Shown piece by piece: positions 1-8,229 of a stretch of 64,000 nucleotides of DNA; the stretch's first letter is position 1, and the number at the start of each line of letters is the position of its first letter. Made by a program: the position numbers and the translations under genes. Origin of the DNA: Cryobacterium sp. PH31-L1 (GTDB taxonomy: Bacteria; Actinomycetota; Actinomycetes; Actinomycetales; Microbacteriaceae); the NCBI RefSeq assembly GCF_030063145.1, contig NZ_JASISM010000003.1, positions 248,001 to 312,000 of the forward strand, written 5' to 3'. The notes beneath the pieces were generated by a model. The model did no database searches. It saw only the letters and a program-made list of their open reading frames with translations, and was not told where the DNA came from.

Positions 1-1
1 C

Positions 2-13
2 GCTGACGTTCAT
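2..13 (-). CDS. First codons of the gene downstream of fhaA (probably fhaB), cut by the window edge
   Basis: An ATG on the minus strand at 13-11 overlaps the fhaA stop codon as ATGA, the arrangement of translationally coupled genes. Only four codons (M-N-V-S) are inside the window, so no homology can be read. In actinobacteria fhaA is normally followed by fhaB and then pstP, rodA, pbpA and pknAB, which is why fhaB is proposed. This rests on gene order only. Confidence 0.35.
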
Positions 14-768
14 GCGTTCGGCCCCCAGAATCCGCCCATGTCGTGGCGTTCGGTTGGCGGGTCGGCCGGCGGGGCGGCGCGCGGGTACTCGCGGGAGTCC
101 GGTGAGGCCTGGGCGAGCACGCGGAACACAATGCGGGTGCGACCGATGGTGACGATCGATTCGGGCTCGAGAATGGCCTGGCTGACCGGGGCGCCGTTGA
201 GCTGGGAGCCGTTGGTGGAGCCGAGGTCACGCACCTGGGCGCGCGAGCCGTCCCAGAGGATTTCGACGTGGCGGCGGGAAGTGCCGGTGTCGTCGACGGT
301 GATGTCGGCGTCGGATCCGCGCCCGATCACGGTGCGGGCCTTGACCAGGGGGTGCCGGGTGCCGTTGATGTCGAGCACCGGGGTCCAGGCGACGCTGCTC
401 TTGACCGTGCTCGAGTCGATCTGCACCATGCCCTCGCTGAGGCTGCGGTCGTCTTGCAGGGTGATCGTGATGCCGCCGGTGAACTGGTAGCGCTGCTCCG
501 TGCCGTGCTTTTGCACGAGGGCGGTGAGCTCGTCAATGAGGGTGGCGCCGAGCGCGCTCATGCGGGTGTAGTCGGTGTGGGACATGCGCACGGTGAAGCG
601 ATTGGGCGCAAGGATGCGATCCCGCGCGACGACAGCGGCCTTGGTGTCGAGCTCACGACGCAGCGCGGAGGTTATTTCCACCGGCTGCAAGCCCGATCGA
701 AAGGTCTTGGCGAACGCTCCGTTGACGGCGCGCTCCAAGCCTTTTTCAAAGTTATCCAGTATGCCCAC
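10..768 (-). CDS. fhaA: FhaA: DUF3662 and FHA domain protein
   Basis: 252 residues. The N-terminal part (about 1-120, starting MGILDNFEKGLERAVNGAF) matches the DUF3662 domain of actinobacterial FhaA. The C-terminal part (about 140-220) is a forkhead-associated domain with the phosphothreonine-binding signatures GRG, SRRH and STNG. In mycobacteria FhaA is a substrate of the Ser/Thr kinase PknB and a partner of the peptidoglycan precursor flippase, acting at the cytoplasmic face of the membrane in cell-wall control. The start at 768 gives the conserved N-terminus. Its stop overlaps the next gene's start as ATGA, so it is first in an operon leading out of the window. The linker around 225-240 is Pro-rich and poorly conserved in the family. 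Confidence 0.93.
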   Translation of the reverse strand: MGILDNFEKGLERAVNGAFAKTFRSGLQPVEITSALRRELDTKAAVVARDRILAPNRFTVRMSHTDYTRMSALGATLIDELTALVQKHGTEQRYQFTGGITITLQDDRSLSEGMVQIDSSTVKSSVAWTPVLDINGTRHPLVKARTVIGRGSDADITVDDTGTSRRHVEILWDGSRAQVRDLGSTNGSQLNGAPVSQAILEPESIVTIGRTRIVFRVLAQASPDSREYPRAAPPADPPTERHDMGGFWGPNA

Positions 769-966
769 AGGTCTCCCGATCCGGTCCGTTTGGCTATGAG
801 CATGTTACTTGTCTCGGGTGACAACCCACCTTCAGGGCGCAAACGGCACGAACAGTCATACTACCCGCGGAGGGTCCCGGACCGAATTCGAGGCCCATTA
901 TGGGCATTCCGTGGGTATTCTTCTGAGCGGGTGGGGCGGCGGACGGGCCGGTTGACGGCATCCGTT

Positions 967-1039
967 GTTCATCGCGCCAGTTTCCGGTGAGCGCGCCAGC
1001 CATAGGTGGCGCGGCCACCGGTACCGGGCGCGGTGACCC
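967..1039. repeat. Intergenic repeat family 2, copy A
   Basis: Reverse complement of the element also found at 37961-38034 and 60205-60277. Read on the minus strand it starts GGTCACCGCGCCCGG, carries the core CCACCTATGGCTGGCGCG and ends with ACTGGCGCG. CGCGCCA and TGGCGCG blocks alternate, so the element can fold. It lies in the 335-bp gap between fhaA and tRNA-Leu (769-1103). That gap otherwise holds only the presumed divergent promoters, for which no clear -35/-10 pair was recognised. Confidence 0.8.
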
Positions 1040-1103
1040 AACCGGGGGCGACGCGCCGTCGAATGGCGCTGGACCCCCTCGCAGTGTTAGCATTCCTAAG
1101 TTC

Positions 1104-1187
1104 GCGCGAGTGGCGGAATTGGCAGACGCGCTGGCTTCAGGTGCCAGTGTTCGAAAGGACGTAGGGGTTCAAGTCCCCTCTCGCGCA
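1104..1187 (+). tRNA. tRNA-Leu (anticodon CAG)
   Basis: 84 nt. The acceptor stem GCGCGAG (1104-1110) pairs with CTCGCGC (1180-1186), with A1187 as discriminator. The anticodon arm is CTGGC-TTCAGGT-GCCAG, giving anticodon CAG, which reads CUG. A long variable arm and a GGTTCAAGTCC T-arm are present, as expected for a class II leucine tRNA. The 3' CCA is not encoded. A tRNA-Leu beside fhaA is also seen in mycobacteria. Confidence 0.96.
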
Positions 1188-1230
1188 CTGCGGATTGACA
1201 GCGGTAAAGCGCTCAATCCATGCGAACAGT

Positions 1231-1258
1231 CAGGGCCTTCGAGAAATCGAAGGCCCTG
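1231..1258 (+). terminator. Terminator hairpin after tRNA-Leu
   Basis: Perfect 12-bp stem: CAGGGCCTTCGA, loop GAAA, TCGAAGGCCCTG. It is followed by TGTCGTTT. It sits 43 bp after the tRNA and is well placed to end its transcript. Confidence 0.85.
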
Positions 1259-1396
1259 TGTCGTTTGCGGAGCCTGGTATTCGGCTACCATCACTGGGAA
1301 TGTGACCTACCGTGTCAGTGATCGACACCGCTGCCGGGTAGACAAGTAGCCTTGCGTGGACGCTGCGGGAATCCGCCCGGGCGGGAACGGATCGTG

Positions 1397-2341
1397 ATGA
1401 CGAGGGGTGACTCCCGGCCGAGCCTGGTTCGGCCGAACCGTTGGTTGCGGCTCGCCTGGATCGTGCCGGCCGTGCTGGTTGCTCCGGCGCTCGTGGTGCT
1501 CGCGGCCAACGGGGTGCGCGCCCTTCCCGCAGTTGAGTCATTCCTGCTGACGTACCCCGGAACCTCCACGCACCTGGCAGCCACGCCGATAGGAGTTCCG
1601 GCCTGGCTGGCCTGGCAACACGGGCTCAACGCCTTCTTCATTCTGTTCGTCATTCGCACCGGCTGGCAGGTGCGCACGACCAAACGTCCGACCATTTTCT
1701 GGACGCGCACGAACACCGGGCTGGTGCGCACCAAAAATCCCCCGATCCGGATCACTCTCGACCTATGGCAGCACATCGTCTTCGACACCCTGTGGGTGAT
1801 CAACGGCATCCTCTTCTACGTTCTGCTGTTCGTGACCGGTCAATGGCTGCGCATCGTGCCCACGAACTGGGACATTTTTCCCAACGCGATCTCGGCCGGG
1901 CTGCAATATGCATCGCTGAACTGGCCGACCGGGTCTGGCTGGGTGCACTACAACGCCCTGCAACTGCTCAGCTACTTCGTCGTGGTCTTCATCGCGGCAC
2001 CGATCGCGCTGGTGACCGGCCTGCGCATATCGCCGGGCCTGTCTGCACGGTTCCGCCGGCTCGACCACGTCTTTCCTCTGCCCGTGGCCCGCAAACTGCA
2101 CTTCGTGGTGTTGATCTTCTTTGTGGTCTTCATCGTCGTGCACGTGACTCTCGTGCTCACCACGGGCGCCCAAGCCAACCTCAACCACATGTACGCGGCG
2201 CGCAATGACGGCGGTTGGCTTGGTGTCTGGATCTTCGTCGCGTCGGTAGTACTGACGGCGGGTATCTGGCTGGGCGCTCGCCCGAACGTCCTTCGTGCCG
2301 TCGCCGGGCGCAGCGGGCGCATCATTCACCGGGAGCGCTAG
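1397..2341 (+). CDS. Cytochrome b561-like / cytochrome b/b6-domain integral membrane protein
   Basis: 314 residues from the ATG at 1397. An in-frame GTG lies at 1394 and a TTG at 1352; the shorter form removes an Arg-rich leader. Membrane helices are visible near residues 15-40, 70-90, 130-155, 190-215, 235-260 and 280-300. His residues occur in WQHG, LWQHI, KLHFV and VHVT within helices, which suggests haem b ligands as in cytochrome b561 or the gamma subunit of formate dehydrogenase. The role is probably electron transfer in the membrane, with partner unknown. No soluble oxidoreductase gene is beside it. Its TAG stop interlocks with the TAG stop of the convergent EI24 gene. Confidence 0.7.
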   Translation: MTRGDSRPSLVRPNRWLRLAWIVPAVLVAPALVVLAANGVRALPAVESFLLTYPGTSTHLAATPIGVPAWLAWQHGLNAFFILFVIRTGWQVRTTKRPTIFWTRTNTGLVRTKNPPIRITLDLWQHIVFDTLWVINGILFYVLLFVTGQWLRIVPTNWDIFPNAISAGLQYASLNWPTGSGWVHYNALQLLSYFVVVFIAAPIALVTGLRISPGLSARFRRLDHVFPLPVARKLHFVVLIFFVVFIVVHVTLVLTTGAQANLNHMYAARNDGGWLGVWIFVASVVLTAGIWLGARPNVLRAVAGRSGRIIHRER

Positions 2342-3129
2342 ACAGCGGATGCCGCGCGCGTCGACGCGAGAACGTCGCGGCTGAGCATGGCCGCGCCGGC
2401 CACGGCAGCCGGCATGACGATGACGGCCGCGCCCGGAATCAGGAACAACAGGTAGGTGAGCACGCCGAAACCGAGGCTGCGCGGGCGGCGAGCGCGCAGC
2501 ATCCGTCGTCGCTGTATGAGCGTGAAGTCGCGGGCATCGAAGGCGTAGCTGGTGAGCTCAAGCGTGAGGATCCAGCCGCCGAACAGCGCGCCGAGAACGA
2601 GAGCGAGCAGCTGGCCGAGGCCGGGTATCAGGCCGCAGACCAGGAGCAGAAGAGCGACCCCGACGGCCAGGCCGACCAAGCGCAGGGCGTCGGCCACCGC
2701 GCGCAGAACGCTGCGCAGCAGGCCGCGTTCGGGTTCGACCGGCGCTTCGCCGAGGCTGGTCTCGACTGCGCGCCAGATTCGCTCATAAAAGGGGCCGCCG
2801 ACAGTGAGCGTTACCGCCACGAAGGTATATGCCAATAGGAGAATACCGGCAGCCGCGACGGCAGCACCGGCCACCACCCGCGTGCCCGTGCGCCACGGCT
2901 CCCCCCAGTCGCTCGCGAATGGACTGATCACCACGACGATGGCCTCGAGATTGACGAGCAGCAGCACGATGCCGGCGATATAGACGATACCGACGAGTAA
3001 GGCCGGGACGGCGCCGAGCAGCATGAGGCGCGGCGTGGTGATCCACATTCTGAGGCCGCGGCCGAGAAAACCGGCCCCGGTCAAGAACTCGCCGGTGGAG
3101 GTGGGACGGGTTGAAGGCGGCACCCCCAC
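2338..3129 (-). CDS. EI24-domain (CysZ-like) membrane protein
   Basis: 263 residues from a GTG start. The N-terminus reads GFLGRGLRMWITTPRLM, typical of the EI24 family (PF07264), and is followed by four to five hydrophobic segments near 32-60, 88-112, 155-185, 190-205 and 225-250. A Phe/Tyr-rich stretch (PFYERIW) and the motif GLIPGLGQLLALV are as in bacterial members. In Escherichia coli the related CysZ is a sulfate channel. Actinobacterial EI24 proteins are mostly uncharacterised and no sulfate-assimilation gene is nearby, so sulfate transport is not claimed. Confidence 0.8.
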   Translation of the reverse strand: MGVPPSTRPTSTGEFLTGAGFLGRGLRMWITTPRLMLLGAVPALLVGIVYIAGIVLLLVNLEAIVVVISPFASDWGEPWRTGTRVVAGAAVAAAGILLLAYTFVAVTLTVGGPFYERIWRAVETSLGEAPVEPERGLLRSVLRAVADALRLVGLAVGVALLLLVCGLIPGLGQLLALVLGALFGGWILTLELTSYAFDARDFTLIQRRRMLRARRPRSLGFGVLTYLLFLIPGAAVIVMPAAVAGAAMLSRDVLASTRAASAV

Positions 3130-3150
3130 ACCCTAACCCGCCCGCCTCAC

Positions 3151-4635
3151 TCAGGCCATCTGCGGAAAACCGAGGTCGATCTCCGAGGTGGCCGGGTCGG
3201 GCCAGCGGGTCGTGACGACCTTACCGCGGGTATAGAAACGGATGCTGTCCGGTCCATACATATGCGCGTCACCGAACAGCGAGTTCTTCCAACCGCCGAA
3301 CGAGAACGATCCGACCGGTACCGGAATGGGCACGTTGATGCCGACCATGCCGGCTTCGATCTCGAACTCGAACTGCCGAGCCGCCCCGCCGTCCCGCGTG
3401 AACAGAGCCACACCGTTGCCGAACTCGTGCTCGTTGACGAGTTTCACGGCCTCGTCGAAGGTGTCAACGCGCACGACCGACAGCACCGGGCCGAAGATCT
3501 CATCGTCGTAGACCTTCATCCCGGGCGTGACGCGGTCGATCAGGCTGACACCGAGAAAGAACCCGTCACTGTCGAAGTTCTGCGCCCGGCCATCGACGAC
3601 CATGGTGGCGCCGGCCGCCTCGGCGCCAGCTAGGTAGGAGGCAACCCGATCGCGGTGTTCTCCGGTGATCAGCGGGCCCATCTGCGAGGCCGGATCGGTT
3701 CCCGGGCCGACCCGGAGTGTCTTCAAGCGCGTCGTGATCGCGGCGACGAGGTCGTCGGCGATGCCACCGACAGCCACGAGCACGCTCACGGCCATGCAGC
3801 GCTCCCCAGCGGATCCGTACGCGGCGTTGATCGCGGCATCCGCTGCCATCTCCAGGTCGGCGTCCGGCAGCACGACCATGTGGTTCTTGGCGCCACCGAG
3901 TGCCTGTACCCGCTTGCCGTTGCCGGCAGCCCGGATGTAGATGGACTTGGCGATCGGGGTGGAGCCGACGAAGCTGATGGCCTTGACCGCTGGGTTGTCG
4001 AGTAGTTCATCAACGGCCTCCTTGTCGCCCTGAACCACGTTGAGCACCCCAGCGGGCAGGCCGGCCTCCGTGAAGATCTCGGCGATGAAAATAGCCGATG
4101 AGGGATCTTTTTCGCTCGGCTTGAGGAGTACGGTGTTGCCGCAGGCGAGAGCGCTGCCGATCATCCACAGCGGCACCATGGCCGGAAAGTTGAACGGGGT
4201 GACGCAGGCAACGACACCGACGGCCTGGCGCACCGAGTGCACGTCGATACCGTGGGAGACCTGCTGGGAGAAGTCGCCCTTGAGCATGTGGGCGAGGCCA
4301 GTGGCGAATTCGATGTTCTCGAGCCCGCGGGTGATCTCCCCGGCCGCGTCGCTGAGTACCTTGCCGTGCTCACTCGTGAGAATTGCGGCGAGCTCGCTCG
4401 TGCGCTCGGCGAGCAGCTCGCGCACCTTGAAGAAGATGGCCGTGCGCTTGGCCAGCGTGCTGGTGCGCCACTCGGGCAGGGCCGCCTCGGCGGATTCGAT
4501 GGCGTCGATCACGACCGCGCGGGAAGCCAGCACGACCTGTTTCTCCTGCACGCCGGTGGCCGGATTGAAGACGGGGCCGAATCGTTCGGCCGACTCGACG
4601 CGCTGGCCGTTGATGTAGTGGGGAATTGTTTGCAT
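3151..4635 (-). CDS. mmsA: CoA-acylating methylmalonate-semialdehyde dehydrogenase
   Basis: 494 residues from the ATG at 4635, which has AGAAAGAG upstream. An ATG at 4662 would add nine residues but has no ribosome site. Aldehyde dehydrogenase superfamily: NAD-binding region with GNTVLLKPSEKDPSSA (~160-175), the QGDKEAVDELLDNP segment, and the catalytic Cys in GSAGERCMAVSV (~280-290). The arrangement is that of MmsA, which converts methylmalonate semialdehyde to propionyl-CoA at the end of valine catabolism; malonate semialdehyde is an alternative substrate. It lies 30 bp downstream of mmsB, so the two are probably co-transcribed. Confidence 0.93.
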   Translation of the reverse strand: MQTIPHYINGQRVESAERFGPVFNPATGVQEKQVVLASRAVVIDAIESAEAALPEWRTSTLAKRTAIFFKVRELLAERTSELAAILTSEHGKVLSDAAGEITRGLENIEFATGLAHMLKGDFSQQVSHGIDVHSVRQAVGVVACVTPFNFPAMVPLWMIGSALACGNTVLLKPSEKDPSSAIFIAEIFTEAGLPAGVLNVVQGDKEAVDELLDNPAVKAISFVGSTPIAKSIYIRAAGNGKRVQALGGAKNHMVVLPDADLEMAADAAINAAYGSAGERCMAVSVLVAVGGIADDLVAAITTRLKTLRVGPGTDPASQMGPLITGEHRDRVASYLAGAEAAGATMVVDGRAQNFDSDGFFLGVSLIDRVTPGMKVYDDEIFGPVLSVVRVDTFDEAVKLVNEHEFGNGVALFTRDGGAARQFEFEIEAGMVGINVPIPVPVGSFSFGGWKNSLFGDAHMYGPDSIRFYTRGKVVTTRWPDPATSEIDLGFPQMA

Positions 4636-4665
4636 GGAAGCGCTCTTTCTGGTGGATGACATGGG

Positions 4666-5562
4666 TCAGGCGTGCAGGCTGCCGTCGACGAGTTTGACGA
4701 TCATGGAGCAGTCCTTGCCGCCCTCGCCCTCGTCGATCAGCCGCTGAAACAGTTCGGCGACGTGTTCGCCGATCTCGAGCGGCGTGTCGGTGGCGCGGGC
4801 TGCAGCGATCGCCAGCCCGATGTCCTTGCTCGCGAGCGTCGCGGTGAAGGTCGGAGCGAAATCCCGATTGGAGGCGGCCGTTGCGACGACATCCTTGATC
4901 GGATACCAGGTGCGCAGCGCCCAGCTGTCGCCCGACGAAACGGATGCGATATCCCAGAACACCTGCTTGTCCAGTCCCAGACGCTCGGCCAGAACAGCGC
5001 CCTCCGCAGTGGCGGCGAGGTTGATGAACAGCATGAGATTGTTGCAGATCTTCGCGGCCTGGCCGGTTGTGGCACCGCCGGTCGGAATGATGTTCGCCGC
5101 CATGGGCTCGATGAAGGTCGTGGCGTCAGCGACGGCATCCGACTGGCCACCGATCATGAAGGTGAGGGTTCCGGCGGTGGCGCCGCTCATGCCGCCGGAG
5201 ACCGGGGCGTCGACAAAGCGAAAGCCGGCCGCCGCTGCGGCATCGTGCAGGGCCTGGGCGGTCTCGATGTCGATCGTTGACGAGTCCACCAGCAGGGTGC
5301 CCGGGTCGGCCATGGCCAGCACGCCGTCATCGCCGAAATACACGGCGCGGGCGTGTTCGCCCTTGGGTAGCATGGTGAAGACGACGTCGGCGCCCGCGAC
5401 GGCGTCACTGATGCTCGAAGCGGCGGTGACGCCGGCTGTGACGGCCGTGGCGACGGCATCCGGATTCAGATCGAACCCGCGCACCTCGTGGCCGGCGGCC
5501 ACCATATTGGCGGACATGGGCCCGCCCATGTTGCCCAACCCGATCCATGCGACTACTGACAT
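4666..5562 (-). CDS. mmsB: 3-hydroxyisobutyrate dehydrogenase
   Basis: 298 residues. The ATG at 5562 was chosen because CAAAGGAGC lies just upstream and the protein then begins MSVVAWIGLGNMGGPMS, the Rossmann GxGxMGxPM motif of beta-hydroxyacid dehydrogenases. Also visible are the substrate-binding segment DAPVSGGMSGATAGTLTFMI (~115-135) and the catalytic lysine region GQAAKICNNL. It oxidises 3-hydroxyisobutyrate to methylmalonate semialdehyde with NAD. MmsA uses that product, matching the mmsB-mmsA order. A divergent LysR gene starts 115 bp away and probably controls the pair. Confidence 0.93.
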   Translation of the reverse strand: MSVVAWIGLGNMGGPMSANMVAAGHEVRGFDLNPDAVATAVTAGVTAASSISDAVAGADVVFTMLPKGEHARAVYFGDDGVLAMADPGTLLVDSSTIDIETAQALHDAAAAAGFRFVDAPVSGGMSGATAGTLTFMIGGQSDAVADATTFIEPMAANIIPTGGATTGQAAKICNNLMLFINLAATAEGAVLAERLGLDKQVFWDIASVSSGDSWALRTWYPIKDVVATAASNRDFAPTFTATLASKDIGLAIAAARATDTPLEIGEHVAELFQRLIDEGEGGKDCSMIVKLVDGSLHA

Positions 5563-5676
5563 TCGAAGCTCCTTTGCTTTGTGTCCCTCCACCCTCGCAG
5601 GCGGATAGAGTGCAATCAAGGTAATATTTCACAGGGGGTATGTGCGCAGATGCACACGCTCGAAAGGATGCGATCC

Positions 5677-6579
5677 GTGAGTTCACACCAGCTTCCGAGC
5701 CCGAACGATCTGCTCGTGCTGCTCACCGTGGCCAGACTGGGGCGCTTCAACGCGGTCGCTGAGGCGCTCGGCACTACCCACACAACCATCTCGCGGCGCA
5801 TTCTCTCGCTCGATGCGGAGCTGGGCGGTCGCACGCTCGAGCGCAGCCCGCACGGCTGGGAGCTCACCGAGCTGGGCCGGCACGCGGTCAATGCGGCCGA
5901 GGCGATCGAAGACCGACTGGGCGCGCTCGCCACCGCCATCAGCCGGACCGACCCACTCTCGGGGCTGCTGCGCATCAGCACGATCGATGGATTCGGGGCG
6001 GAGATCGTCACACCGGCGCTCGTGAAGCTGCAGCATAGCCACCCGCGCATCAATATCGAGATGTTCAGCGCCACCCGAAAGGTGAGCCAGAACCGGTCTG
6101 GCGTCGACCTGGAGATCGTCGCCGGGCGCAACGATGTCAACAACGCACAGGCGATGTTTCTGACCAACTATTTTCTGCGGTTGTACGCCAGCCGCGAGTA
6201 CTTGCTTCGCCGCGGGGTTCCCGAATCGCTCGACGACATTAAAGGGCACAGTTTCGTGTCGTACGTCGAGAGTGCCCTGCTCGTGACCGACCTTGGCTAT
6301 CGCTCCTCCGAGCTGCCGGAACCGGCCACCACGTTTCAGGCGACCAGCCTGTTCGCCCAGCTGGAGGCGGTTCAGGCCGGCGCCGGAATCGGACTCCTGC
6401 CGAATTTTCTGGTGCACGACCGGCCGGAATTCGTGCCCGTGTTGCGCGCCGACTTTCAGCGTCAACTGCCCATCTGGGCCGTCGTGCGGGCCGAATCGCT
6501 GCGCTCACCCGTGGTGCGTGCCGCCATCGAGGCGATCACCCTGGAGATCGCGAATCGACCGGTCGCCTTCAGCGAGTGA
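5677..6579 (+). CDS. LysR-family regulator, probably of mmsBA
   Basis: 300 residues from a GTG at 5677, preceded at good spacing by GAAAGGA; ATGs at 5650 and 5668 are alternatives. The N-terminal winged helix-turn-helix (about 5-65) contains LGRFNAVAEALGTTHTTISR. The C-terminal part (about 90-290) is a LysR substrate-binding domain. The protein is divergent from mmsB across 115 bp, the classical LysR geometry, so control of mmsBA and of itself is likely. The co-inducer would be a valine-pathway intermediate by inference. No perfect T-N11-A palindrome was identified in the gap. Confidence 0.85.
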   Translation: MSSHQLPSPNDLLVLLTVARLGRFNAVAEALGTTHTTISRRILSLDAELGGRTLERSPHGWELTELGRHAVNAAEAIEDRLGALATAISRTDPLSGLLRISTIDGFGAEIVTPALVKLQHSHPRINIEMFSATRKVSQNRSGVDLEIVAGRNDVNNAQAMFLTNYFLRLYASREYLLRRGVPESLDDIKGHSFVSYVESALLVTDLGYRSSELPEPATTFQATSLFAQLEAVQAGAGIGLLPNFLVHDRPEFVPVLRADFQRQLPIWAVVRAESLRSPVVRAAIEAITLEIANRPVAFSE

Positions 6580-6608
6580 CTAGCGAGCGGATGCCCCGCC
6601 CGTAGTAG

Positions 6609-6637
6609 GGCGGCCCGATCAGTCAGATCGGACCGCC
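6609..6637. terminator. Bidirectional terminator between convergent genes
   Basis: Hairpin GGCGG-c-CCGATC, loop AGTCA, GATCGG-a-CCGCC, with one opposed mismatch. It lies between the stops of the LysR gene (6579) and the MHS transporter (6647). No strong U-run follows on either side, so efficiency is uncertain. Confidence 0.6.
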
Positions 6638-6646
6638 TGCGACACG

Positions 6647-8035
6647 CTACCGGCGACCGACTCCGGCGAGGTCAGCCTTGGCGGCGCGTTCGGCCGATCC
6701 GGCGGCATCCGCTGCGTCGATGTCGTGCAGGGAGAGCCCGCGCGTTTCCTTGAGGGTGAGCACGACGAGGGCCGTGATCAGGCAGGCCGCCGCGAGGTAG
6801 ATGGCCACCGGAACCGATGACTCGAAGGTGGACAGCAGGCTCACGGCGATGATCGGGGCGATCGAGCCCGCGATGACCGAGGTGACCTGGTAGCCGAGGG
6901 AGACGCCGGAGTACCGCATGCGGGTGGGGAACATTTCGGCCATGATGGCGGGCTGGCCGGCGTACATGAGCGCGTGGAAGAGCAGGCCCATCATGATCGC
7001 GACAATGATGATGAAGTCGTTCGCGGTGTCCATCATGGGGAAGGCGAAGAAGCCCCAGGTTCCTGCGAGCACGGCGCCCACGAAGTAGACCGGGCGACGG
7101 CCGACCCGATCGGAGAGGCGACCGACCAAGGGAATGACAATAAAGTGCAGGGCGTGGGCTAGGAGTAGAAGCAGCAGCACCCGCGAGGTGTCCATCTGCA
7201 CGATGATCTTCAGGTAGGTGATCGAGAAGACGACGACGAGGTAGTACAGGATATTCTCGGCAAAGCGCAGGCCCATCGCGGTGAAGACGCCGCGCGGGTA
7301 GCGGCGGAAGACCTCGATGATGCCATAGCGTTTGTCACCGGCAATGACTTCTTGCTGCGCCTTGAGGAAGATCGGTGCGTCGCTGACCTTGGTGCGGATG
7401 TAATAGCCGACGAGCACGATGACAGCGGACAACCAAAAGGCGACGCGCCAGCCCCAGCTGAGGAAGGCCTCATCGGAGAGGGTGGTCGAGAGTACGAAGA
7501 GCACGGCGGTGGCGAGCAGGTTTCCACCGGGCACGGCGGCCTGGGGCCAGCTGGCCCAGAATCCGCGGGACTTGGCGGGGCTGTGCTCGGCGACGAGAAG
7601 AACCGCTCCACCCCATTCGCCACCGACGGCGAAGCCCTGAATGAAGCGCAGGAGGATGAGGAGAACCGGTGCGAGGTAGCCGATCTGCTGGAAGGTCGGC
7701 AGGCAGCCCATCAGGAAGGTGGCGACGCCGACGAGAACGAGGCTGAACTGGAGCAGGCGCTTGCGGCCGAACTTGTCGCCAAAGTGTCCGAAGACGATGC
7801 CGCCGATGGGGCGGGCCAGGAAGCCGACGGCGTAGGTGGCGAAGGCCGCGATGATGCCCTCGAGTTCGGTGCCAGCGTTCGGAAAGAACAGCGTGCCGAA
7901 GACCAGGGTGGCGGCGGAGGCATAGAGAAAGAATTCGTACCATTCAACGACCGTGCCGGCCATGGAGGCCGCGACGACCTTTTTCAGTCCGGACGTCTGC
8001 ACGTCGTTTCGGGTATCGGATCTGGTCGTGCTCAT
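6647..8035 (-). CDS. MFS transporter of the metabolite:H+ symporter (MHS) family
   Basis: 462 residues from the ATG at 8035, with AGGGGAAATCC upstream. Twelve hydrophobic segments. MHS signatures are clear: VVEWYEFFLYASAATLVFG near the N-terminus, ARPIGGIVFGHFGDKFGRK in the first cytoplasmic loop, and RFIQGFAVGGEWGGAVLLV in helix 4-5. Relatives include ProP, KgtP and ShiA, which import organic acids, betaines or shikimate with protons. Its place beside mmsBA suggests uptake of a branched-chain acid or similar compound, but the substrate cannot be read from sequence. Upstream of 8035 there is no convincing extension. Confidence 0.88.
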   Translation of the reverse strand: MSTTRSDTRNDVQTSGLKKVVAASMAGTVVEWYEFFLYASAATLVFGTLFFPNAGTELEGIIAAFATYAVGFLARPIGGIVFGHFGDKFGRKRLLQFSLVLVGVATFLMGCLPTFQQIGYLAPVLLILLRFIQGFAVGGEWGGAVLLVAEHSPAKSRGFWASWPQAAVPGGNLLATAVLFVLSTTLSDEAFLSWGWRVAFWLSAVIVLVGYYIRTKVSDAPIFLKAQQEVIAGDKRYGIIEVFRRYPRGVFTAMGLRFAENILYYLVVVFSITYLKIIVQMDTSRVLLLLLLAHALHFIVIPLVGRLSDRVGRRPVYFVGAVLAGTWGFFAFPMMDTANDFIIIVAIMMGLLFHALMYAGQPAIMAEMFPTRMRYSGVSLGYQVTSVIAGSIAPIIAVSLLSTFESSVPVAIYLAAACLITALVVLTLKETRGLSLHDIDAADAAGSAERAAKADLAGVGRR

Positions 8036-8229
8036 AGGATTTCCCCTGGTGTCGTCATTGACACAACGTGCGCCGGTCCCAAGCGGGCGCGCACGTCGTC
8101 TGGCTCGTCTTAGCTTGCGCTGTGGTGGGCTGGCTGTCAAAGACCATTCGCACAGAAGGGAAGTGCAGAAATGCACATGCTGTTCGGCACCGGTATTCTC
8201 GAATGAATGACAGTGAGGTGGGAGTAATC

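Noticed and set aside
1352-1396. TTG start for the cytochrome b561-like protein
   Set aside because: It would add an Arg/Gly/Pro-rich leader before the first membrane segment; the ATG at 1397 is better.
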